DNA of 64,000 bases from Chiridota heheva (GCA_020152595.1 JAIGNY010000483.1:654501-718500), one strand, 5' to 3'. Positions 1-12,834 are shown, counted from the stretch's first letter. Notes: generated by a model not told the origin, from the sequence alone. Numbers and translations: made by a program.

Positions 1-85
1 TTTAAGTGATGGGATTGGAGTAAAGAATATTGGATGGAAGATGGCATAATGAATGATTGGTAGATGTACAGTAGGAATTGGGATG

Positions 86-640
86 CAGGTGGGATGACAT
101 GTGGGATAGGATGGAATGAAATATGGGACAGGGTGAGATGGCATGTGGGACAGGGTGGCATGTAGGACAGGTTGGCATGTGGAACAGGTTGACATGTGGA
201 ACAGGGTGGCATGTGGGACAGGATGGCATGTGGAACAGATTGACATGTGGAACAGGGTGCCAAGGAATGTGGAAAAGAATGTCATGGCATCTAGGACAAG
301 GAGGGATGGCATGTGGAACAGGGTGGCTTTTCATGTGAATCAAAGTGGTGTCCTGGCATGTAATGGAAGGCATCTGGATTTCAGGTTGGATGGCATATGG
401 GACATGGTAGGGTAGCATGAAATGGCCTGTGGGACAGGGTGGGATGGCACTTGGTATAAGGAGGGATGGCATGTGGGACAGGGTGGCAAGTCATATGGTT
501 GTCATCTTGATTGCAGGTATGATGACATGGGTAATATGGGGGAATGGCATCTGGATTTTTGTGTATGATTTCCTGTAGGGAGGGAAATATCATGGTGTGG
601 CATGTGGAACAGAGGGTGGGATGGCAAGTGTGACAAAGGC
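86..640. repeat. Imperfect ~20-bp minisatellite (GGCATGTGGGACAGGGT-like)
   Basis: Short units built on TGGCATGTGGAACAGGGT recur with spacing near 20 bp, cleanest at 120-260 and increasingly degenerate to about 640. Open frames on both strands here are by-products of the repeat. The array may begin before the window. Confidence 0.85.
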
Positions 641-868
641 TGGAAAGCATGTTATTAGTGGCGATGGGATTTGTTTCATTTGCAATGTCTGATTATCAAA
701 ATGGATTTGTTCTATTTAACGTGGACTGTTACAACTTACCAGAATCAATACGTCAAATTAAAGTATGCGGCTGATTTTGATTTGAAAAGATTGAATCTGT
801 TCTGTCAAAGAGTTTTTCTCTTTCAAAGATCTTTGCCTAGGTAGCAACAACTTGAGCTTAAATGGAAG

Positions 869-988
869 AAAATATGGTGTAAACCATGAAAATATGGTGT
901 AAACCATGAAAATATGGTGTAAACCATGAAAATATGGTGTAAACCATGAAAATATGGTGTAAACCATGAAAATATGGTGTAAACTGTG
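869..988. repeat. 20-bp tandem repeat, six copies
   Basis: Six nearly identical 20-bp units, only the last varying (ACTGTG for ACCATG). Each unit holds ATGGT-GTAA-ACCAT, a short dyad that can fold back. No coding potential is inferred from the minus-strand frames. Confidence 0.95.
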
Positions 989-1189
989 AAAATAGAAAAA
1001 CAATTCATTAATATTGGCTAGAAATTAACCATTTTACAGCATTTTGAAATTAAAGGCTTTGTTATTTATATGAATTCCCTATCCCTAATAAAATCTCAGA
1101 AGTCCTATTGGCCCATCAAGTTTTGTCCTCAAAAATCTCCTTCCAACTCTTTAGATCTACAACGTTTGTCGACAACCTTCATATTACCC

Positions 1190-1624
1190 GTCTTAAAATA
1201 GGTTACACCCACCTCACTCACTCCCACCTCCTTATTGGCTCCCCAACCCCTCTGCAACAATTGCCATTGCACCCTCACAGTCCATCACATTCTCCTTGCT
1301 TACCCCTGTACAACCTTCCCAGAGCTTCCCTCGCTCCCCACAACTCAATTGCCGAGTTCTTCCAGAAAAATTATCTCGTTCCTTCATCATGCTTCCCTCT
1401 ACAACCATATTTAGTCCTCCTCTCCCACCCCTCTCTCTACTTTGTTTTTTCACCCACGCACCTCTTCCCACGATCCCAGCTTTCTGACTTTTAGTTCTTG
1501 TATTTCTCTCAATCTCCCCTGTTTTCTTGTTTCCTACCTCTAGAATGATCTAACCTCTCAGGCACAATTTGACCCTCGTTGTCATAGTGCTATTAAGCCC
1601 TCATCAAACAAACAAACAAACAAA
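1190..1624 (+). mobile_element. Retroposon 3' module with (CAAA)n tail, copy 1
   Basis: A pyrimidine-rich stretch ends in a conserved segment (CTCAGGCACAATTTGACCC..., 1557-1600) followed by CAAACAAACAAACAAAC. The same order of blocks recurs at 9575-10008 and, more diverged, near 15290-15460 and 53790-53996. Repeated copies with a short simple-repeat tail are typical of non-LTR retrotransposons or SINEs that use their 3' ends. The internal frame is broken and no family name is assigned. Confidence 0.6.
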
Positions 1625-1751
1625 CTTTGATCTACTGTATCTTGCCCATTTATATTCTAAGCACTTCAGGATTTTAGATTTTTAAGATCAGTGTAAGATG
1701 GCAAGTCTAACATTTGATCCAACAAAGTTATTATTTTCCTTTCCTTGGCAG

Positions 1752-1881
1752 ACATCGCAGGAGGTTTCAACTCTTACGTTAGCCCAGACAGTGCTCATAG
1801 ACCAGGGGGAGGGGGAGGTCTATGAGTTGCTGTCAGAAGCAACATCCGGAGGGGATACTAAATCTGGAGGGCAACCAATTG
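1752..1881 (+). CDS. Candidate exon A of the adaptor-like gene
   Basis: A strong polypyrimidine-AG acceptor (TTTTCCTTTCCTTGGCAG, ending 1751) precedes an open segment starting in phase 0 with TSQEVSTLTLAQ and running through an acidic part, DQGEGEVYELLSEA. If the donor is G|GTGCTA at 1882 the exon has 43 codons plus one base. That phase 1 end is exactly what the exon at 8899 needs. The donor is weak; GAG|GTCTAT at about 1818 is an alternative but would end in phase 0. The 116-bp minisatellite starts immediately downstream, so it would lie in the following intron. No domain is recognised. The acceptor and phase fit are seen; that it is an exon of this gene is inferred. Confidence 0.45.
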
Positions 1882-1894
1882 GTGCTAACCAAAA

Positions 1895-4800
1895 TGTGCT
1901 TTCAATCACAGTGCCTTCAGAGCATGGTGGTATGTGTTTATAGTTCAGTTTGTTTTCTCCAATTTGATTGGACGAGAGGGGGACACATTCCATATTTACA
2001 TTATACATTAATGTGGTTTCCAATCACAGTGCCTTCCAAGAATAGTGGTATGTGTGTTTATAGTTCAGTTTGTTTGCTGCAATTTGATTGGACGAGAGGG
2101 GACACACCCCATATTTACATTATACATTGTAGTTTCTAATCACAGTGCCTTCCGAGAATAGTGGTATGTGTGTTCATAGTTCAGTTTGTTTGCTGCAATT
2201 TGATTGGACGAGGGGATACACCCCATATTTACATTATACATTGTAGTTTCCAATCACAGTGCCTTCCGAGCATAGTGGTATGTGTGTTCATAGTTCAGTT
2301 TGTTTGCTGCAATTTGATTGGACGAGAGGGGACACACCCCATATTTACGTTATACATTGTGGTTTCTAATCACAGTGCCTTCTGAGAATAGTGGTATGTG
2401 TGTTTATAGTTCAGTTTGTTTTCTGCAATTTGATTGACGAGAGGACACACCCCATATTTACGTTATACATTGTGGTTTCTAATCACAGTGCCTTCTGAGA
2501 ATAGTGGTATATGTGTTTATAGTTCAGTTTGTTTGCTGCAATTTGATTGACGAGAGGGGACACACCCCATATTTACATTATACATTGTAGTTTCTAATCA
2601 CAGTGCCTTCCGAGAATAGTGGTATGTGTGTTTATAGTTCAGTTTGTTTGCTGCAATTTGATTGACGAGAGGAAACACACCCCATATTTACATTATACAT
2701 TGTGCTTTCCAATCACAGTGCCTTCTGAGAATAGTGGTATGTGTTCATAGTGCAGTTTGTTTTCTGCAATTTGATTGGACGAGAGGGGACACACCCCATA
2801 TTTACATTATACATTAATGTGCTTTCCAATCACAGTGCCTTCTGAGAATTGTGGTATGTGTTCATAGTGCAGTTTGTTTTCTGCAATTTGATTGGACAAG
2901 AGGGGACACACCCCATATTTACATTATACATTGTAGTTTCCAATCACAGTGCCTTCTGAGAATAGTGGTATGTGTTCATAGTTCCGTTTGTTTGCTGCAA
3001 TTTGATTGGACGAGAGGGGACACACCCCATATTTACGTTATACATTGTGGTTTCTAATCACAGTGCCTTCTGAGAATAGTGGTATGTGTTCATAGTTCAG
3101 TTTGTTTGCTGCAATTTGATTGGATGAGAGGACACACCCCATATTTACATTATACATTGTAGTTTCTAATCACAGTGCCTTCTGAGAATAGTGGTATGTG
3201 TGTTTATAGTTCAGTTTGTTTGCTGCAATTTGATTGGACGAGAGGGGATACACCCCATATTTACATTATACATTGTGGTTTCTAATCACAGTGCCTTCTG
3301 AGAATAGTGGTATGTGTGTTTATAGTTCAGTTTGTTTGCTGCAATTTGATTGGACGAGAGGGGACACACCCCATATTTACATTATACATTGTAGTTTCTA
3401 ATCACAGTGCCTTCCGAGAATAGTGGTATGTGTGTTTATAGTTCAGTTTGTTTGCTGCAATTTGATTGGACGAGAGGGGACACACCCCATATTTACATTA
3501 TACATTGTAGTTTCTAATCACAGTGCCTTCTGAGAATAGTGGTATGTGTGTTTATAGTTCAGTTTGTTTGCTGCAATTTGATTGGACGAGAGGGGATACA
3601 CCCCATATTTACATTATACATTGTGGTTTCTAATCACAGTGCCTTCTGAGAATAGTGGTATGTGTGTTTATAGTTCAGTTTGTTTGCTGCAATTTGATTG
3701 GACGAGAGGGGACACACCCCATATTTACATTATACATTGTAGTTTCTAATCACAGTGCCTTCCGAGAATAGTGGTATGTGTTCATAGTTCCGTTTGTTTG
3801 CTGCAATTTGATTGGACGAGAGGGGACACACCCCATATTTACGTTATACATTGTGGTTTCTAATCACAGTGCCTTCTGAGAATAGTGGTATGTGTTCATA
3901 GTTCAGTTTGTTTGCTGCAATTTGATTGGACGAGAGGGGACACACCCCATATTTACATTATACATTGTAGTTTCTAATCACAGTGCCTTCCGAGAATAGT
4001 GGTATGTGTTCATAGTTCAGTTTATTTGCTGCAATTTGATTGGACGAGAGGGGACACACCCCATATTTACGTTATACATTGTGGTTTCTAATCACAGTGC
4101 CTTCCGAGAATAGTGGTATGTGTGTTCATAGTTCAGTTTGTTTGCTGCAATTTGATTGGACGAGAGGAGATACACCCCATATTTACGTTATACATTGTAG
4201 TTTCTAATCACAGTGCCTTCCGAGAATAGTGGTATGTGTGTTCATAGTTCAGTTTGTTTGCTGCAATTTGATTGGACGAGAGGAGATACACCCCATATTT
4301 ACGTTATACATTGTAGTTTCTAATCACAGTGCCTTCCGAGAATAGTGGTATGTGTGTTTATAGTTCAGTTTGTTTGCTACAATTTGATTGGACGAGAGGG
4401 GATACACCCCATATTTACATTATACATTGTAGTTTCTAATCACAGTGCCTTCCGAGAATAGTGGTATGTGTGTTCATAGTTCAGTTTGTTTGCTGCAATT
4501 TGATTGGACGAGAGGGGACACACCCCATATTTACATTATACATTGTAGTTTCTAATCACAGTGCCTTTAGAGAATAGTGGTATATGTGTTCATAGTTCAG
4601 TTTGTTTACTGCAATTTGATTGGACGAGAGGAGATACACCCCATATTTACGTTATACATTGTAGTTTCTAATCACAGTGCCTTCCGAGAATAGTGGTATG
4701 TGTGTTCATAGTTCAGTTTGTTTGCTGCAATTTGATTGGACGAGAGGGGACACACCCCATATTTACATTATACATTGTAGTTTCTAATCACAGTGCCTTC

Positions 4801-7800
4801 CGAGAATAGTGGTATGTGTGTTCATAGTTCAGTTTGTTTGCTGCAATTTGATTGACGAGAGGGACACACCCCATATTTACATTATACATTGTAGTTTCTA
4901 ATCACAGTGCCTTCCGAGAATAGTGGTATGTGTGTTTATAGTTCAGTTTGTTTGCTGCAATTTGATTGGACGAGAGGGGACACACCCCATATTTACATTA
5001 TACATTGTGGTTTCTAATCACAGTGCCTTCCGAGAATAGTGGTATGTGTGTTCATAGTTCAGTTTATTTGCTGCAATTTGATTGGACGAGAGGGGACACA
5101 CCCCATATTTACATTATACATTGTGGTTTCTAATCACAGTGCCTTCCGAGAATAGTGGTATGTGTGTTCATAGTTCAGTTTATTTGCTGCAATTTGATTG
5201 GACGAGAGGGGATACACCCCATATTTACGTTATACATTGTAGTTTCTAATCACAGTGCCTTCCGAGAATAGTGGTATGTGTGTTCATAGTTCAGTTTATT
5301 TGCTGCAATTTGATTGGACGAGAGGGGATACACCCCATATTTACGTTATACATTGTAGTTTCTAATCACAGTGCCTTCCGAGAATAGTGGTATGTGTGTT
5401 TATAGTTCAGTTTGTTTGCTGCAATTTGATTGGACGAGAGGATACACCCCATATTTACGTTATACATTGTGGTTTCTAATCACAGTGCCTTCTGAGAATA
5501 GTGGTATGTGTGTTCATAGTTCAGTTTGTTTGCTGCAATTTGATTGACGGAGGATACACCCCATATTTACGTTATACATTGTGGTTTCTAATCACAGTGC
5601 CTTCTGAGAATAGTGGTATGTGTGTTTATAGTTCAGTTTGTTTGCTGCAATTTGATTGGACGAGAGGGGATACACCCCATATTTACATTATACATTGTGG
5701 TTTCCAATCACAGTGCCTTCCAAGAATAGTGGTATGTGTGTTTATAGTTCAGTTTGTTTGCTGCAATTTGATTGGACGAGAGGGGATACACCCCATATTT
5801 ACATTATACATTGTAGTTTCTAATCACAGTGCCTTCTGAGAATAGTGGTATGTGTGTTCATAGTTCAGTTTGTTTGCTGCAATTTGATTGGACGAGAGGG
5901 GATACACCCCATATTTACGTTATACATTGTGGTTTCTAATCACAGTGCCTTCTGAGAATAGTGGTATGTGTGTTTATAGTTCAGTTTGTTTGCTGCAATT
6001 TGATTGGACGAGAGGGGATACACCCCATATTTACATTATACATTGTGGTTTCCAATCACAGTGCCTTCCAAGAATAGTGGTATGTGTGTTTATAGTTCAG
6101 TTTGTTTGCTGCAATTTGATTGACGAGAGGGGACACACCCCATATTTACATTATACATTGTAGTTTCTAATCACAGTGCCTTCCGAGAATAGTGGTATGT
6201 GTGTTTATAGTTCAGTTTGTTTGCTGCAATTTGATTGGATGAGAGGGGATACACCCCATATTTACATTATACATTGTGGTTTCCAATCACAGTGCCTTCC
6301 AAGAATAGTGGTATGTGTGTTTATAGTTCAGTTTGTTTGCTGCAATTTGATTGGACGAGAGGGGATACACCCCATATTTACATTATACATTGTAGTTTCT
6401 AATCACAGTGCCTTCTGAGAATAGTGGTATGTGTGTTTATAGTTCAGTTTGTTTACTGCAATTTGATTGACGAGAGGATACACCCCATATTTACATTATA
6501 CATTGTAGTTTCTAATCACAGTGCCTTTAGAGAATAGTGGTATGTGTGTTTATAGTTCAGTTTGTTTGCTGCAATTTGATTGACGAGAGGGGACACACCC
6601 CATATTTACGTTATACATTGTAGTTTCTAATCACAGTGCCTTCCGAGAATAGTGGTATGTGTGTTTATAGTTCAGTTTGTTTGCTGCAATTTGATTGACG
6701 AGAGGACACACCCCATATTTACATTATACATTGTAGTTTCTAATCACAGTGCCTTCCGAGAATAGTGGTATGTGTGTTCATAGTTCAGTTTGTTTGCTGC
6801 AATTTGATTGACGAGAGGGACACACCCCATATTTACATTATACATTGTAGTTTCTAATCACAGTGCCTTCCGAGAATAGTGGTATGTGTGTTCATAGTTC
6901 AGTTTGTTTACTGCAATTTGATTGGACGAGAGGGGATACACCCCATATTTACGTTATACATTGTAGTTTCTAATCACAGTGCCTTCCGAGAATAGTGGTA
7001 TGTGTGTTTATAGTTCAGTTTGTTTGCTGCAATTTGATTGGACGAGAGGGGACACACCCCATATTTACATTATACATTGTAGTTTCTAATCACAGTGCCT
7101 TCGGAGAATAGTGGTATGTGTGTTTATAGTTCAGTTTGTTTGCTGCAATTTGATTGGACGAGAGGGGATACACCCCATATTTACATTATACATTGTGGTT
7201 TCCAATCACAGTGCCTTCCGAGAATAGTGGTATGTGTGTTTATAGTTCAGTTTGTTTGCTGCAATTTGATTGGACGAGAAGGGACACACCCCATATTTAC
7301 ATTATACATTGTGGTTTCTAATCACAGTGCCTTCTGAGAATAGTGGTATGTGTGTTTATAGTTCAGTTTGTTTGCTGCAATTTGATTGGATGAGAGGGGA
7401 TACACCCCATATTTACATTATACATTGTGGTTTCTAATCACAGTGCCTTCTGAGAATAGTGGTATGTGTGTTTATAGTTCAGTTTGTTTACTGCAATTTG
7501 ATTGGACGAGAGGGGATACACCCCATATTTACGTTATACATTGTAGTTTCTAATCACAGTGCCTTCCGAGAATAGTGGTATGTGTGTTTATAGTTCAGTT
7601 TGTTTACTGCAATTTGATTGGACGAGAGGGGATACACCCCATATTTACATTATACATTGTGGTTTCTAATCACAGTGCCTTCTGAGAATAGTGGTATGTG
7701 TGTTTATAGTTCAGTTTGTTTACTGCAATTTGATTGGACGAGAGGGGATACACCCCATATTTACGTTATACATTGTAGTTTCTAATCACAGTGCCTTCCG

Positions 7801-8820
7801 AGAATAGTGGTATGTGTTTATAGTTCAGTTTGTTTGCTGCAATTTGATTGGACGAGAGGGGACACACCCCATATTTACATTATAGATTGTGGTTTCCAAT
7901 CACAGTGCCTTCCGAGAATAGTGGTATGTGTGTTTATAGTTCAGTTTGTTTGCTGCAATTTGATTGGACGAGAGGGGACACACCCCATATTTACATTATA
8001 CATTGTAGTTTCTAATCACAGTGCCTTCCGAGAATAGTGGTATGTGTGTTCATAGTTCAGTTTGTTTACTGCAATTTGATTGGACGAGAGGGGATACACC
8101 CCATATTTACGTTATACATTGTAGTTTCTAATCACAGTGCCTTCCGAGAATAGTGGTATGTGTGTTTATAGTTCAGTTTGTTTGCTGCAATTTGATTGGA
8201 TGAGAGGGGATACACCCCATATTTACATTATACATTGTAGTTTCTAATCACAGTGCCTTCTGAGAATAGTGGTATGTGTGTTTATAGTTCAGTTTGTTTG
8301 CTGCAATTTGATTGGACGAGAGGGGACACACCCCATATTTACGTTATACATTGTGGTTTCTAATCACAGTGCCTTCTGAGAATAGTGGTATGTGTGTTTA
8401 TAGTTCAGTTTGTTTGCTGCAATTTGATTGGACGAGAGGGGACACACCCCATATTTACGTTATACATTGTAGTTTCCAATCACAGTGCCTTCCGAGAATA
8501 GTGGTATGTGTGTTTATAGTTCAGTTTGTTTGCTGCAATTTGATTGGACGAGAGGGGACACACCCCATATTTACATTATACATTGTAGTTTCCAATCACA
8601 GTGCCTTCCGAGAATAGTGGTATGTGTGTTTATAGTTCAGTTTGTTTCCTGCAAGTTGATTGGACGAGAGGGGATACACCCCATATTTACATTATACATT
8701 AATGTGCTTTCAATCCCAGTCTTTCTGAGAATAGTGGTATATGTGTTCTTAGTTCATCATGCGCATCTAATCAAGTTTTCTGCGATTTGATTGGATGAGA
8801 GGAGGACCCACCTCTTATTT
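1895..8820. repeat. Giant ~116-bp minisatellite, about 59 copies
   Basis: A unit of about 116 bp (111-120 with small indels) is repeated head to tail. It carries a conserved CAATTTGATTGGACGAG core, which includes an inverted CCAAT (ATTGG), and a CACCCCATATTTAC block. The edge units (1895-2040 and 8700-8870) are the most diverged, as expected for an array that homogenises in its interior. Recurrent variants are GGGACACA/GGGATACA, TAATCAC/CAATCAC, TTTATAG/TTCATAG and GATTGGACG/GATTGACG. Frames of 68-112 residues on the + strand are repeat artefacts: 116 is not a multiple of 3. The array sits between candidate exons A and B. Confidence 0.97.
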
Positions 8821-8844
8821 AAATTGCACATTAATGTGCTTTTA

Positions 8845-8876
8845 ATCACAGTTCTATCACTGAACTAATCCTTTAA
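8845..8876. mobile_element. Isolated end of the AAAGGATTAGTTCAG MITE family
   Basis: The string CACTGAACTAATCCTTTAA matches the right terminus of the elements at 30236-30807 and 51379-51860, including the terminal TTAA (8873-8876). It borders the 116-bp array and lies just before the acceptor of the exon at 8899. A matching left end was not found next to the array. Confidence 0.5.
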
Positions 8877-8898
8877 ACCTTGTTTTTTCTCTTGACAG

Positions 8899-9116
8899 CA
8901 TTAATCAAACCAGTGCCTCTGCCAAGGAAAAGCTGCTCGCCAAAGCCCCAACCCCTCCCAAGAGGGATCATCACGTTCTCCTCGAGCTCCAGTACCCCAT
9001 CAGAAGAATTCCCTCCTCAAATACCTCATTATGACCAGCCACCCACACCCAACCATCCACCGCCGTCACCCCGCACCGCAATGAAGGGTATTCACGCCAA
9101 GTTTTCACCAGAAAAG
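8899..9116 (+). CDS. Exon B: proline/serine-rich segment with two PxPxPR motifs
   Basis: An excellent acceptor (TTTTTTCTCTTGACAG, AG at 8897-8898) opens a phase 1 exon whose translation is strongly compositional: LIKPVPLPRKS, PKPQPLPRG, a poly-serine run, then IPHYDQPPTPNHPPPSPR. PVPLPR (8910-8927) and PQPLPR (8946-8963) both fit the PxPxPR consensus bound by CIN85/CD2AP-type SH3 domains, so a signalling or endocytic scaffold is plausible. The end is ambiguous. AAG|GTCTGT at 9116/9117 is the better donor but leaves phase 0. G|GTATTC at 9087/9088 leaves phase 1 and joins directly in frame to the exon at 13276. Either two isoforms exist, or a 3n+1 exon between 9117 and 13275 is unseen. The protein family is not recognised. 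Confidence 0.65.
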
Positions 9117-9574
9117 GTCTGTTTTTTGTGACAGTTTCATATCATTTTTATTCACATGATGACAGTTATTGAGGAAATGAGATCATAGCAATTAGAGGAG
9201 TTTCTGTTTAGTGTGTTAATTACCGTATTTGACGTAATAAGTGCCCCTGCTTTAATAAGCGCCCACCCAACAGAATTCTGATTTTGACTGAGAACATATC
9301 CCAACATTAACAAATAATGATTGCTGTTTTGTATGTATTAATGTTTTTTTTGTTCGTTATCTCAAATCCCTGTTAATACGGGGAGAACAAATTCATGGTA
9401 ATTAATTTATGAATAGGGCTATCTTTCCCCTGTTTCGCCAAATTCACACAGTACAAGACTCCTGAGCATGGCCACTTATTAGGAAGAAACTTTGCATCTA
9501 AAAACAGATACAATTTTATTTTCGTTAGTGCCCCGGAAGCTTAGTACGTTGAATACAGTACAAAAGTTTATCAC
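9117..9574. other. Intronic sequence with a dispersed-repeat fragment
   Basis: No exon is seen. A motif at about 9222-9272 (ACCGTATTTGACGTAATAAG followed by GCGCCCACCC) resembles the end of a dispersed repeat, but no partner end was found. The rest is unremarkable AT-rich sequence. Confidence 0.5.
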
Positions 9575-10008
9575 GTCCTCCTTGCTTGCCACCTGTACAA
9601 CCTTCCCAGAGCTTCCCTTACTCCCCACAACTCAATAGCCGAGCTTTTCCAGAAAAATCTGTTGAATAAAGTTATCTCCTTCCTTCATCATGCTTCCTCT
9701 ACACCATATTTACTCCTCCTCACCCCCACCCCCACTCTTTCTACTTTGTTTTTTTTTCACCCATGCACTTCCTCTCTCAATCCCAGCTTTTTGGCTTTTA
9801 GTTCCCAAGTTTCTCTGGATACCAGCTTTCTGGCTTTTTGTTCCCATGTTTCTCTCAATCCCAGCTTTCTGGCTTTTAGTTCCCATGTTTTTCTCAATCT
9901 CGTCCTGTTTTATTTTCTTCCTGCCTCTGGAATGATCTAACCTCTCAGGCACAATTTGACCCTCGCTGTTGCGGTGCTGTTAAGACCTCGTCAAACAAAC
10001 AAAAAAAC
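9575..10008 (+). mobile_element. Retroposon 3' module with (CAAA)n tail, copy 2
   Basis: Aligns by eye with 1290-1624: the same TGTACAACCTTCCCAGAGC block, the same CAGCTTTCTGGCTTTTAGTT block (here triplicated at about 9783-9880), the same CTCAGGCACAATTTGACCC and a terminal CAAACAAACAAAAAAAC. The internal triplication is a small local expansion specific to this copy. Confidence 0.65.
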
Positions 10009-10225
10009 ATAAGTTTATCTGTGTTTCTTTTCAATTATGTGCACTTAAATGAACACTCCCATGAAATTTGATTTTCATGTGCATGGTAGATGAAAGAAGG
10101 AAATTGGTGACAAAGCCATCTTATTAACGTAACATAACACAACATAACAAGATGATGGACTAAGAAGGGTGAGTCACCCCATAAAAATCCCAAACCAACA
10201 CCACCACCACCACCAAAAAAAACAA

Positions 10226-10558
10226 TCAAAGACGCCCAGAGTTAGTAAAGAGCTTATCAATGTTGGCTTTGAAATTGTGAACAGAATTGGAGCTAATTAC
10301 CCACTCAGGAAAACCACTCCACTCATTAACAACTATTTGCGTAAAGCTAAAACGCTGAATATCTACTTGTGAGAACTCTTTGGTCAACTTCAAACTGTTA
10401 CCACGTGTCACATGAGGTTTAGCTGAAATCTGCAAGAAATTACAGGAAGTCAAAGCATCACTACCAGATAGGAACTTTAAAACCTAAATGGTATCGCCAC
10501 GTACTCTTCTCAATTCAAGCGTGGTCAAACCAAGAATTCGCAATCTAGATTCATATTA
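10226..10558 (-). pseudogene. Non-LTR retrotransposon reverse transcriptase, C-terminal fragment
   Basis: Read on the minus strand from 10558, the frame gives YESRLRILGLTTLELRRVRG, a TAG stop, VLKFLSGSDAL, HVTRGNSLKL, RFSFTQIVVNEWSGFPEWV and SVHNFKANIDKL before a stop near 10226. The order 'RL..LgL.tLe.RR.RgD.i.vyK', 'tRg....L', 'FF..RvvneWN.LP..vv.a.sv..FK..lD' is the characteristic C-terminal end of LINE (CR1/L2/Jockey-type) ORF2 proteins. Only the last ~110 residues remain, with one nonsense codon, so this is a 5'-truncated dead copy. Its 3' side (10125-10225) carries a GTG-rich stretch and TGTTATGTTGTGTTATG-like tail repeats. The family assignment is from motif order; the clade is not resolved. 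Confidence 0.8.
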
Positions 10559-10604
10559 CGTGTTGTGGTTATTGAATTGCAAAGAACTCACCAGTGTGAT
10601 AAAA

Positions 10605-12675
10605 AATGACATGTAGTGTACAGTGTGATGTCATAACTGCAGATCCAAGATAACTCTTTATGTATTTCTAAATGACATGTAGTGTACAGTGTGATGTCAT
10701 AATTGCAGATCCAAGATAACTCTCTGTATTTCTAAATGACATGTAGTGTACAGTGTGATGTCATAATTGCAGATCCAAGATAACTCTCTGTATTTCTAAA
10801 TGACATGTAGTGTACAGTGTGATGTCATAATTGCAGATCCAAGATAACTCTATGTATTTCTAAATGACATGTAGTGTACAGTGTGATGTCATAATTGCAG
10901 ATCCAAGATAACTTTATGTATTTCTAAATGACATGCAGTGTACAGTGTGATGTCATAATTGCAGATCTAAGATAACTCTTTATGTATTTCCAAATGACAT
11001 GTAGTGTACAGTGTGATGTCATAATTGCAGATCCAAGATAACGCTTTATGTATTTCCAAATGACATGTAGTGTACAGTGTGATGTCATAATTGCAGATCC
11101 AAGATAACTCTATGTATTTCTAAATGACATGTAGTGTACAGTGTGATGTCATAATTGCAGATCCAAGATAACTCTTTATGTATTTCTAAATGACATGTAG
11201 TGTACAGTGTGATGTCATAATTGCAGATCCAAGATAGCTCTATGTATTTCTAAATGACATGTAGTGTACAGTGTGATGTCATAATTGCAGATCCAAGATA
11301 GCTCTATGTATTTCTAAATGACATGTAGTGTACAGTGTGATGTCATAATTGCAGATCCAAGATAACTCTCTGTATTTCTAAATGACATGTAGTGTACAGT
11401 GTGATGTCATAATTGCAGATCCAAGATAGCTCTATGTATTTCTAAATGACATGTAGTGTACAGTGTAATGTCATAATTGCAGATCCAAGATAACTCTTTA
11501 TGTATTTCTAAATGACATGTAGTGTACAGTGTGATGTCATAATTGCAGATCCAAGATAACTCTTTGTGTATTTCTAAATGACATGTAGTGTACAGTGTGA
11601 TGTCATAATTGCAGATCCAAGATAGCTCTATGTATTTCTAAATGACATGTAGTGTACAGTGTGATGTCATAATTGCAGATCCAAGATAGCTCTATGTATT
11701 TCTAAATGACATGTAGTGTACAGTGTGATGTCATAATTGCAGATCCAAGATAACTCTTTATGTATTTCTAAATGACATGTAGTGTACAGTGTGATGTCAT
11801 AATTGCAGATCCAAGATAGCTCTATGTATTTCTAAATGACATGTAGTGTACAGTGTGATGTCATAATTGCAGATCCAAGATAGCTCTATGTATTTCTAAA
11901 TGACATGTAGTGTACAGTGTGATGTCACAATTGCAGATCCAAGATAACTCTGTATGTATTTCTAAATGACATATAGTGTACAGTGTGATGTCATAATTGC
12001 AGATCCAAGATAGCTCTATGTATTTCTAAATGACATGTAGTGTACAGTGTGATGTCACAATTGCAGATCTAAGATAACTCTTTATGTGTTTCTAAATGAC
12101 ATGTAATGTACAGTGTGATGTCATAATTGCAGATCCAAGATAGCTCTATGTATTTCTAAATGACATGTAGTGTACAGTGTGATGTCACAATTGCAGATCC
12201 AAGATAGCTCTTTATGTATTTCTAAATGACATGTAGTGTACAGTGTGATGTCATAATTGCAGATCCAAGATAACTCTTTGTGTATTTCTAAATGACATGT
12301 AGTGTACAGTGTGATGTCATAATTGCAGATCCAAGATAGCTTTATGTATTTCTAAATGACATGTAGTGTACAGTGTGATGTCATAATTGCAGATCCAAGA
12401 TAACTCTTTATGTATTTCTAAATGACATATAGTGTACAGTGTGATGTCATAATTGCAGATCCAAGATAGCTCTATGTATTTCTAAATGACATGTAGTGTA
12501 CAGTGTGATGTCACAATTGCAGATCCAAGATAGCTCTATGTATGTCTAAATGACATATAGTGTACAGTGTGATGTCATAATTGCAGATCCAAGATAACTC
12601 TTTATGTATTTCTAAATGACATGTAGTGTACAGTGTGATGTCATAATTGCAGATCCAAGATAACTCTTTATGTAT
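10605..12675. repeat. ~65-bp minisatellite, about 32 copies
   Basis: Units of 63-68 bp contain ACATGTAGTGTACAGTG, the CRE-like near-palindrome TGATGTCA and AATTGCAGATCCAAGATA. Length variants come from CTCTTTATG/CTCTCTG/CTCTATG, and AACTC/AGCTC variants alternate in blocks. The array lies in the intron between exons B and C. An inverted copy of the unit core is present at about 12835-12880, see the next entry. Confidence 0.97.
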
Positions 12676-12834
12676 TTCTATAAAATGAAAATGTATTTTT
12701 CTTTCCTTTCAAGGTACATATGCAGATGGGCCAAGCATGTTTTTGTAAAGGGCATGTTGTATTCCCATCTCAACAATCAATAAAGATGAAAAGGCTCTCA
12801 ATAATTTAGAAAGAAGCACTGAATCACATAAACA

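Noticed and set aside
1822..8790. Many 68-112-codon + strand frames such as VVCVFIVQFVCCNLI
   Set aside because: All are translations of the 116-bp minisatellite, whose unit length is not a multiple of three.
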